From contig JAKPAQ010000067.1 of NCBI GenBank assembly GCA_029779385.1, positions 1 to 5,437 of the forward strand: DNA of 5,437 nucleotides. The letters are read 5' to 3'. Both the position numbers and the translations under genes were made by a program. Below the pieces are notes generated by a model that worked only from the letters and a program-made list of their open reading frames with translations, was not told where the DNA came from and ran no database searches. This document shows positions 1 through 4,334 of the stretch, piece by piece. Source of the DNA: Actinomycetes bacterium (GTDB lineage: Bacteria > Actinomycetota > Actinomycetes > Propionibacteriales > Nocardioidaceae). The first letter of the stretch is position 1. Every line of letters starts with the position of its first letter.

Positions 1-64
1 CGACTTGTACGCAGCGGGTGCTCGCGGCATTTTGGTCACCGATATTTTGTCGTGCCGAATCTGA
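1..64 (+). CDS. hisG: ATP phosphoribosyltransferase, C-terminal end only
   Basis: Only the last 20 complete codons are present; base 1 is the third base of a codon and the TGA stop is at 62-64. They read DLYAAGARGILVTDILSCRI, which resembles the end of the long-form actinobacterial HisG regulatory domain, where a GA-x-x-IL-x-x-DI-x-x-CR pattern closes the protein. HisG joins ATP and PRPP in the first step of histidine synthesis. The identification rests on this short tail plus the gene order. The TGA overlaps the ATG of the next gene (TGATG), which implies translational coupling. Confidence 0.82.
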   Translation, partial: DLYAAGARGILVTDILSCRI

Positions 65-480
65 TGGCCGGGGAACGTCGTCGGTTCCGCCCGACTGGAA
101 TCATCGCGGTGATGTGGGCAGGGGTCGCAATTTTGACGATTCTCACAGCCGTCATCGGCTCGCAGTTGCCGGAGTCGGCTAGGTTCACAACGTCGCAGAA
201 CGCCACGATTTGGGCGCTGGTTGGCGTCGTCGGATTGTTCGCGCTAATCATCTCGATGAGCCAGGTAACTGCTGATGACGAGCAAATACGTTGGGTGAAC
301 GGTCTACGACGACACAAGTTGTCTTGGGATGAAGTTGCCGGAATTTCGATGAATCCGGGCGCCCCCTGGCCGACGTTGGTCACCAAGGACGATCGTCGTT
401 TCATCCTGTTCGCGATTCAGGGCAGCGAGGGCCGATCGGCCACGAACGCGGTCCAATGGCTGGCAGGTCACGTCAAGTGA
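64..480 (+). CDS. Membrane-anchored PH domain-containing protein
   Basis: A protein of 138 residues if it starts at ATG 64. I prefer this start because it overlaps the hisG stop as TGATG; an in-frame GTG at 52 would add four residues. After a short basic N-terminus (residues 1-12, rich in Arg) come two hydrophobic segments, about residues 13-32 and 47-66, joined by a short polar loop. A soluble part follows (about 67-138) with the pattern of a small bacterial PH domain: the strand-forming VTADDEQIRWVNGLRRHKLSW, then WDEVAGI, then a strand near FILFAI and a final amphipathic helix. The topology suggests two membrane spans with a cytoplasmic PH-like domain. Its molecular function is unknown, and PH here describes the fold, not lipid binding. 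It sits between hisG and the SseB-like gene, coupled by overlap to both, so the three are probably co-transcribed. Confidence 0.82.
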   Translation: MAGERRRFRPTGIIAVMWAGVAILTILTAVIGSQLPESARFTTSQNATIWALVGVVGLFALIISMSQVTADDEQIRWVNGLRRHKLSWDEVAGISMNPGAPWPTLVTKDDRRFILFAIQGSEGRSATNAVQWLAGHVK

Positions 481-962
481 GCCGCGACGACGGAACCTTC
501 GGGGGAGGCCGCTCGTTGGCTGAGCCTGCTTTTCCAGACGACGATGGCCTGCTCGATCCGACCCTGAATTTGACCGACGAGTCCTCGTTTTTGGCAACGA
601 TTGGCTCAGCTCGAGTTTTTGTGCCGGTCGTTGCGGTGCTGGGGGAGTTGGCCACTGACGGCAGCGACAAGAATTCCGATATGGCCGCGGTGCTGCTGAC
701 GGGTGCTGACGGCCGCACGGCGCTGCTGGCGTTCAGTTCCCAAGCGGCGATGGCGAGCTGGAATCCGACCTCTCGGCCGGTGCCGGTTTATGGCCGAGAC
801 GCGGCCAGATCCGCGATCGCCGATGGCGCTTCGGCGCTCGTGCTCGATCTTGGACAGCCAACTTTCCAAGTGGTCGAGAGCCCAGACTTAGAGCACGTTG
901 CTGCCGAACACGTCCTGGTCCGAACCGACAGCGGCACCGCCTGGGTTGAACCAAGCGCTTAG
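477..962 (+). CDS. SseB family protein (N-terminal SseB domain)
   Basis: A protein of 161 residues from GTG 477, whose GTGA overlaps the preceding stop (478-480). ATG 456 is in frame but lies further inside the upstream gene and would add only seven residues. Residues 1-40 are acidic and low in complexity. Residues 45-160 fit the SseB N-terminal domain: an ARVFVPVVAV strand, an acidic loop, then SDMAAVLLTGADGRTALLAF, then a PVPVYGRDAARSAIADGASALVLDLG segment. Proteins of this family lie next to infC in several actinobacteria, but their role is not established. The name comes from enterobacterial SseB and does not imply secretion activity. No membrane segment or signal peptide is visible. The infC promoter begins inside the last codons of this gene. 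Confidence 0.82.
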   Translation: MSRDDGTFGGGRSLAEPAFPDDDGLLDPTLNLTDESSFLATIGSARVFVPVVAVLGELATDGSDKNSDMAAVLLTGADGRTALLAFSSQAAMASWNPTSRPVPVYGRDAARSAIADGASALVLDLGQPTFQVVESPDLEHVAAEHVLVRTDSGTAWVEPSA

Positions 963-975
963 GGGCTGCTAAACT
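946..975 (+). promoter_or_regulatory. Predicted housekeeping-sigma promoter of infC-rpmI-rplT
   Basis: The -35 element TTGAAC (946-951) and the -10 element TAAACT (970-975) are separated by 18 nt. This is a good match to the actinobacterial principal-sigma pattern (TTGACn / TAnnnT). The -35 lies in the last codons of the SseB-like gene and the -10 just past its TAG stop. The expected transcription start is about 981-983, giving a leader of about 150 nt before infC. This is a sequence prediction with no mapped start. Confidence 0.65.
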
Positions 976-1023
976 TTTATCTCGAAGTGGAGTTCACTCC
1001 CACCTGCTTGGCTTTTGGGCCTT

Positions 1024-1075
1024 GGGGTCACTGCACCGCCGATCATTCGGCGGGTGTTTTGTGTGTAGTGACTTC
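1024..1075 (+). promoter_or_regulatory. Putative antiterminator stem in the infC leader
   Basis: GGGGTCACT (1024-1032) can pair with AGTGACTTC (1067-1075) over nine positions, two of them G-U. This encloses hairpin 2 (1034-1056). The 1067-1075 segment is also most of the left arm of the terminator, so the two folds exclude each other. The enclosed hairpin 2 (seven GC-rich pairs, plus two beyond a bulge, then TTTT) could itself act as a weak terminator or a ligand-binding element. The pairing is seen directly in the sequence; the switching role is inferred. Confidence 0.45.
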
Positions 1076-1099
1076 CGCTTCGACGGAGGTCACTTTTTT
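1067..1099 (+). terminator. Intrinsic terminator-like hairpin upstream of infC (attenuator)
   Basis: The left arm AGTGACTTCCG (1067-1077) pairs with CGGAGGTCACT (1084-1094): 11 pairs with one U-G wobble and a 6-nt CTTCGA loop. Six T follow directly (1094-1099, the first paired). This is the classic layout of a Rho-independent terminator. It lies after the predicted promoter and 32 nt before the infC start, so it would act as an attenuator of infC-rpmI-rplT. It could also end any readthrough from the hisG-PH-SseB unit. Confidence 0.7.
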
Positions 1100-1102
1100 G
1101 TT

Positions 1103-1128
1103 TCCTCCACCATTTACCATCAGGAGGA
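1103..1128 (+). promoter_or_regulatory. infC Shine-Dalgarno site and its sequestering complement
   Basis: AGGAGG (1122-1127) is a full-strength ribosome-binding site four bases before the ATC start. Upstream, TCCTCC (1103-1108) is a perfect 6-bp complement to GGAGGA (1123-1128) across a 14-nt loop, so the site can be masked. The same pyrimidine stretch can pair with GGAGG at 1085-1089, inside the terminator right arm, which would free the site. The ribosome-binding site is secure; the masking is a prediction. Confidence 0.6.
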
Positions 1129-1131
1129 TCT

Positions 1132-1821
1132 ATCAGCACAGAGCTGCGCGTCAACGAGCGCATCCGCGTCCCGGAAGTCCGGCTTGTCGGACCAGGCGGC
1201 GAACAAGTAGGCATCGTCCGTATCGACGATGCGCTTCGTCTTGCCGCCGAGTCAGACCTCGATCTCGTCGAAGTTGCCCCAGGTGAGCGACCGCCGGTGT
1301 GTCGACTCATGGACTACGGCAAGTTCAAGTATGAAACTGCCCAGAAGGCCCGCGAGTCTCGTCGTAACCAGACGAACACCGTCATCAAAGAGATGAAGCT
1401 TCGTCCGAAGATCGACCAGCACGACTACGACACCAAAAAGGGTCACATCGTCCGGTTCCTTTCGGCCGGCGACAAGGTCAAGATCACCATCATGTTCCGT
1501 GGTCGCGAGCAGCATCGTCCAGAACTTGGTTACCGCTTGCTGCAGAAACTTGCGGCTGACGTTGAGGACCTCGGATTCATCGAATCGAACGCCCGTCAGG
1601 ACGGTCGAAATATGACGATGGTTCTGGGACCGCACAAGAAGAAGTCTGAAGCGCAAGCAGAGGTCAAGGCCGCTAAGGCCGAAGCCACCGCCCAGCGCGA
1701 AGCAGATCGTGAAGCCGAGGCTAAGGCCGAAAAGGCACATCGCGAAGAACACAGCAAGACAGCGACGGCTAAGAAGCCCCGTCGTCGCTCCGAAAACCTC
1801 GATCCAGACATGGAGGCCTAA
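1132..1821 (+). CDS. infC: Translation initiation factor IF-3
   Basis: IF3 binds the 30S subunit, blocks premature 50S joining and discriminates against non-canonical start codons and wrong initiator tRNA. The product is 229 residues, starting at ATC 1132 (reading [18 protein letters not shown], Met at initiation). AGGAGG precedes it, the protein matches IF3 from residue 4 onward, and no ATG, GTG or TTG lies in frame between the upstream stop (1069-1071) and ATC. The next GTG, at 1297, would delete most of the N-domain. The N-domain is about 4-75, with the IF3 signature [11 protein letters not shown] at 58-68. A basic linker precedes the C-domain, about 85-171, including [12 protein letters not shown]. 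Residues 172-229 form a K/E/A-rich tail ending in a basic KKPRRR patch and an acidic end, so it is longer than the 180-residue E. coli protein. It is first in a unit with rpmI two bases after its stop. The ATC start permits self-control by IF3, as known for E. coli infC with AUU. Confidence 0.96.
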   Translation: MSTELRVNERIRVPEVRLVGPGGEQVGIVRIDDALRLAAESDLDLVEVAPGERPPVCRLMDYGKFKYETAQKARESRRNQTNTVIKEMKLRPKIDQHDYDTKKGHIVRFLSAGDKVKITIMFRGREQHRPELGYRLLQKLAADVEDLGFIESNARQDGRNMTMVLGPHKKKSEAQAEVKAAKAEATAQREADREAEAKAEKAHREEHSKTATAKKPRRRSENLDPDMEA

Positions 1822-1823
1822 TC

Positions 1824-2018
1824 GTGCCGAAGTTCAAGCCCCACTCGGGCATGAAGAAGCGCATCAAGATCACTGGCAAGGGCAAACTTCGCCGTGAGCA
1901 GACCAACCGTCGTCACCTCTTGGAGGTCAAGTCCTCGTCCCGGAAGCGCCGCCTCGCCGGCACGACCGAGGTCTCGAAGGCTGACACCAAGCAGGTCAAG
2001 AAGCTGCTCGGTCTCTGA
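1824..2018 (+). CDS. rpmI: 50S ribosomal protein bL35
   Basis: A full-length protein of 64 residues, very basic, beginning MPKFKPHSGMKKRIKITGKG, the typical bL35 N-terminus, and including RREQTNRRHLLEVKSSSRKRRL. It is a small structural protein of the large subunit. The GTG start at 1824 lies two bases after the infC stop (1819-1821). Its ribosome site, TGGAGG (1811-1816), is inside the infC 3' end with 7-nt spacing, so translation is probably coupled to infC. The order infC-rpmI-rplT is conserved across bacteria. Confidence 0.97.
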   Translation: MPKFKPHSGMKKRIKITGKGKLRREQTNRRHLLEVKSSSRKRRLAGTTEVSKADTKQVKKLLGL

Positions 2019-2056
2019 GCGCCCGACTTTCCCCGAATTCGTAAAGGAGCAATACT

Positions 2057-2449
2057 GTGGCACGCGTCAAGCGTTCAGTGAACGCGCAAAAGAAGCGCCG
2101 CGAAATCCTCGAGCGCGCCTCCGGCTACCGTGGCCAGCGCTCGCGCCTATACCGCAAGGCTAAAGAGCAGGTCACCCACTCGCTGGTCTACTCGTACAAT
2201 GACCGCAAGGCAAAGAAGGGCGACTTCCGTCGTCTCTGGATCCAGCGCATCAACGCTGCGGTTCGCGCCGAGGGTATGACCTACAACCGGTTCATCCAGG
2301 GCTTGAAGGCCGCTGAGGTTGAAGTGGATCGCAAGATCCTCGCCGATCTGGCCGTCAACGACCCGGCAGCTTTCAGCGCCCTCGTTGAGGTCGCGAAGGC
2401 AAACCTGCCAGCCGATGTCAACGCCCCCAAGGCTGACTCGGCCGTCTGA
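2057..2449 (+). CDS. rplT: 50S ribosomal protein bL20
   Basis: A protein of 130 residues. bL20 binds 23S rRNA early in 50S assembly and, in Bacillus and Escherichia, also binds its own operon mRNA as a repressor. The N-terminal basic extension [21 protein letters not shown] and [16 protein letters not shown] (about 24-39) form the long rRNA-threading helix. The L20 signature [17 protein letters not shown] is at 54-70, followed by [24 protein letters not shown]. The last 12 or so residues are a variable tail. The GTG start at 2057 has AAAGGAG (2043-2049) at 7-nt spacing. The 38-nt gap after rpmI shows no obvious terminator. bL20 is the natural candidate to act on the leader before infC, but nothing in this window proves it. 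Confidence 0.97.
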   Translation: MARVKRSVNAQKKRREILERASGYRGQRSRLYRKAKEQVTHSLVYSYNDRKAKKGDFRRLWIQRINAAVRAEGMTYNRFIQGLKAAEVEVDRKILADLAVNDPAAFSALVEVAKANLPADVNAPKADSAV

Positions 2450-2462
2450 GTTAGAAACTCTA

Positions 2463-2537
2463 AACGCGTGGCGAGCCCCAGCGATCTGACCGTCCAATCT
2501 GGCCGGGTAAAGACCGCTCGGCGGCTCGCCACGCGTT
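2463..2537 (+). promoter_or_regulatory. Long hairpin covering the methyltransferase gene start
   Basis: AACGCGTGGCGAGCC (2463-2477) is the exact reverse complement of GGCTCGCCACGCGTT (2523-2537), giving 15 perfect pairs. Inside, the fold continues with CC/GG (2478-2479 with 2520-2521), AGCG/CGCT (2480-2483 with 2515-2518) and TCT/AGA (2485-2487 with 2511-2513), interrupted only by two single-base bulges and one mismatch. CTTTT (2538-2542) follows. The GTG start codon (2468-2470) is inside the stem, and no good Shine-Dalgarno site precedes it. It could be a terminator after rplT, a translation block opened by coupling, or an RNase III processing site. The fold is clear; which role applies is open. 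Confidence 0.65.
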
Positions 2538-3265
2538 CTTTTCGCGAGAAAACAGGCGAGTTTCTCGCTGAAGGACCCCAAGCCGTTCGCGAGGCGCTCA
2601 CGGTTCCTCGCGGCGAACCCGGATCGGTCATTGAAGTGTTCGCGACCGTCGATGCGACCGATCGGTACGAAGAGTTAGCAGCAAGAGCAGACCAGTGGCA
2701 CGTGGTAACCGACGACGTTGTGGCCGCGATCGCGGACTCAGTCACCCCCCAAGGGATGGTCGCGCGTTGTCATAGTTTGCTGCGCTGGTTTGACGACTAC
2801 ACCTGGCCGGGGAATGGTTTCGTCGCGGCCGCCGTAGATATCCGTGATCCGGGCAATGCCGGTTCACTGATTCGGGCCGCCGATGCGGCCGGCGCCGCCG
2901 CCGTCTATTTCCTCGGCGACTGCGTAGACCCACAGAATCCCAAAGCCGTTAGGGCCGCCGTAGGATCGCACTTTCATTTGCCGGTTGTCGTTGATCGCGA
3001 TTTGTTCGGTTCGCTGGCAAAACTGCGCGAGTCCGGCGCGAGACTGCTCGCCGCTGACGCCGCTGGAGACGTGAATCTGTTCACCGCCGATTTGAGCAGT
3101 CCGGTGGTCTGGGTTTTTGGTAACGAAGCCCATGGCCTCGATCGCGCCGTAACCGATGCGGTTGATGAGGTCGTCTCGATTCCGCTAATTGGCCGGGCCG
3201 AAAGCCTGAATCTGGCGACCGCGGCGGCGGTGTGCCTGTATGCGTCGGCGCGGGAGCAGCACTAG
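2468..3265 (+). CDS. tsnR: TrmH/SpoU-family RNA 2'-O-ribose methyltransferase (TsnR-like)
   Basis: A protein of 265 residues, the usual length for this family. It is expected to transfer a methyl group from S-adenosylmethionine to a ribose 2'-OH of RNA using a trefoil-knot SPOUT fold. The N-terminal substrate-binding domain (about 10-100) includes the common ARRLATRSFREKTGEFLAEGPQAV block. The three SpoU motifs are present: DIRDPGNAGSLIRAAD (124-139, with N130 and the likely catalytic R136), VWVFGNEAHGL (214-224) and IPLIGRAESLNLATAAAV (238-255). The symbol follows the mycobacterial gene at the same place after rplT; the RNA target and any thiostrepton resistance are not shown by the sequence. 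GTG 2468 is 18 nt after the rplT stop, lacks a clear ribosome site and lies inside a long hairpin, so expression probably differs from that of rplT. Confidence 0.93.
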   Translation: MASPSDLTVQSGRVKTARRLATRSFREKTGEFLAEGPQAVREALTVPRGEPGSVIEVFATVDATDRYEELAARADQWHVVTDDVVAAIADSVTPQGMVARCHSLLRWFDDYTWPGNGFVAAAVDIRDPGNAGSLIRAADAAGAAAVYFLGDCVDPQNPKAVRAAVGSHFHLPVVVDRDLFGSLAKLRESGARLLAADAAGDVNLFTADLSSPVVWVFGNEAHGLDRAVTDAVDEVVSIPLIGRAESLNLATAAAVCLYASAREQH

Positions 3266-3268
3266 GCT
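3263..3268 (+). promoter_or_regulatory. Possible leaderless promoter (-10) of the histidine kinase gene
   Basis: TAGGCT fits the actinobacterial -10 pattern TAnnnT and lies six bases before the GTG start (3275), the spacing expected when the transcript begins at the start codon. Its TAG is also the stop codon of the methyltransferase gene. No good -35 is visible. GGGAG at 3252-3256 is 18 nt from the start, too far for a ribosome site. Confidence 0.4.
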
Positions 3269-3274
3269 CAACGC

Positions 3275-4312
3275 GTGCACTACGAGAACTTTCCTGACGG
3301 GGTAATCGTCGCGGACGCCAACGGAATCGTGACCTTGGCGAACCACTGGGTGCGCGGGCGCCACGGAGCGACCTCGACCGAACTCGTTGGGTTGCCACTG
3401 TCGCGAGTTCTGCCGCTGGACGACTTGAACGGGAACTCGTGGCTCGATTTCAACCGGCCATTCGACGGCCTAGCAATCAGAAAGCGAATCAGCGAGCAGG
3501 CTTGGTATTCCCCGCACGGAACCGAATATTTGGTCACCGCGATGCTGAACCGGGATCGGCCTGCCGGCGAAATCGTGGACGTGGTCGTCTGCATTCGAAA
3601 CGCTCGTGTACGCCAACAACTTGACCGTGAAAAGTCTGACATGGTGGCGATGGTCGCCCACGAGTTGCGGTCACCGTTGACTGGAATAAAAGGGTTTTCG
3701 GCCACGCTGCTAAGACGCTGGGATGCTTTCACCGAAGATCAACGCTTGTTCATGCTGCAGACAATCGATGCTGACGCGGACCGGTTGAGTCGGTTGGTCA
3801 CCGAACTGCTCGATGCCGCCAGGATCGATGCGGGTCGGCTTTCTCTTCGGACCGAGCCCGTTCAACTCGATCAGGTTGCTTCGCGAGTTCTGGAGTCGGT
3901 TTTCTCCACCAGCGAGACGCCGCCGACGGCGCAGGTCGAAGGTCCGGTCCCGGTAATTTGGGGTGACTCGGATCGGCTTACCCAAGTGTTGACCAACATC
4001 GTCGAGAACGCCGTTCGGCACGGCGAAGGACTGCGCGAACTAAGCGTTCGCGAGCTCTATCGCCGAGGTAAACAGGGCGTCGAAGTATCAATAACCGATC
4101 AGGGTCCAGGTATTGATGAGGATCTGCGCGTGCGGGTTTTCAGCCGGTTCTGGCGCTCAGGCCCAGGGGCCGGCAGCGGGCTGGGCATGTTCATTGTTCG
4201 CGGAGTCGTTGATCAGCACGGCGGGATCATCGACATTGAAGATGCCAGCGAAGGCGGCGCGCTGATTAAGGTGTGGCTGCCAGTCAATGAGCCGGACACT
4301 CTCACCGACTGA
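3275..4312 (+). CDS. Cytoplasmic PAS-domain sensor histidine kinase
   Basis: A protein of 345 residues. It would autophosphorylate on His and pass phosphate to a response regulator Asp. A PAS-like sensor domain fills about 3-112 (FPDGVIVADANGIVTLAN near its start). HisKA follows, with H129 in MVAHELRSPLTGIKGF. The HATPase domain has the N-box NIVENAVRHG (241-250, N245), the G1 box DQGPGI (275-280), the F-box FSRFW (289-293) and the G2 box GSGLGMFIV (300-308). No membrane segment or signal peptide is visible, so it should sense a cytoplasmic cue. The position after HE that is usually Thr or Asn for phosphatase action is Ser133, which may weaken that activity. No response regulator is encoded in the window. 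The GTG 3275 start fits because the PAS domain begins at once. Kinases occur at this place in other actinobacteria as I recall; the partner and signal are unknown. Confidence 0.93.
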   Translation: MHYENFPDGVIVADANGIVTLANHWVRGRHGATSTELVGLPLSRVLPLDDLNGNSWLDFNRPFDGLAIRKRISEQAWYSPHGTEYLVTAMLNRDRPAGEIVDVVVCIRNARVRQQLDREKSDMVAMVAHELRSPLTGIKGFSATLLRRWDAFTEDQRLFMLQTIDADADRLSRLVTELLDAARIDAGRLSLRTEPVQLDQVASRVLESVFSTSETPPTAQVEGPVPVIWGDSDRLTQVLTNIVENAVRHGEGLRELSVRELYRRGKQGVEVSITDQGPGIDEDLRVRVFSRFWRSGPGAGSGLGMFIVRGVVDQHGGIIDIEDASEGGALIKVWLPVNEPDTLTD

Positions 4313-4321
4313 CCTCGCCGA

Positions 4322-4327
4322 TAGACT
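4322..4327 (+). promoter_or_regulatory. Predicted leaderless promoter (-10) of pheS
   Basis: TAGACT is a consensus actinobacterial -10 hexamer and lies seven bases before the pheS GTG start (4335), so the transcript would begin at or next to the start codon. It sits in the 22-nt gap after the kinase stop. The -35 region, about 4298-4305, has no clear TTGAC match. Only a weak purine run (GGCAGG, 4328-4333) is present as a ribosome site, and it is too close to the start. Confidence 0.55.
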
Positions 4328-4334
4328 GGCAGGC

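Larger units (their letters stand above)
982..1131 (+). promoter_or_regulatory. Structured 5' leader of infC (putative attenuator)
   Basis: This stretch has no convincing gene but holds several inverted repeats in order. Hairpin 1 (987-1003) pairs GTGGAG with CTCCCAC, with one bulged C. Hairpin 2 (1034-1056) pairs CACCGCCGA with TCGGCGGGTG, with one bulged G and loop TCAT, and is followed by TTTT. The terminator hairpin is at 1067-1094. A TCCTCC stretch (1103-1108) is complementary to the ribosome-binding site. In Bacillus and Escherichia, the infC-rpmI-rplT mRNA is autoregulated by L20 binding to RNA. A similar role here is inference, since I cannot match this leader to a known RNA family by eye. 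Confidence 0.6.

Noticed and set aside
36..404. Long minus-strand open frames across the window (for example 36-404, 1252-1752, 2147-2581, 4355-4933)
   Set aside because: They are antisense shadows of well-supported plus-strand genes, with arginine- and serine-rich compositions and no recognisable family. GC-rich coding DNA commonly gives such frames.
1054..1068. Tiny leader reading frame GTG TTT TGT GTG TAG as an attenuation leader peptide
   Set aside because: No ribosome-binding site, GTG start inside a hairpin arm, only four codons and no regulatory codon run. The longer GTG frame from 987 runs on into infC in the wrong frame and does not look like a protein.
1297..1821. GTG 1297 as the infC start
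   Set aside because: It would remove 55 residues of well-matching IF3 N-domain, including the [14 protein letters not shown] segment, and has no suitable ribosome site compared with AGGAGG before ATC 1132.
4313..4334. T-box or Phe-codon leader peptide controlling pheS
   Set aside because: Only 22 nt separate the kinase stop from pheS, too short for either, and no Phe-rich small frame or T-box motif is present.
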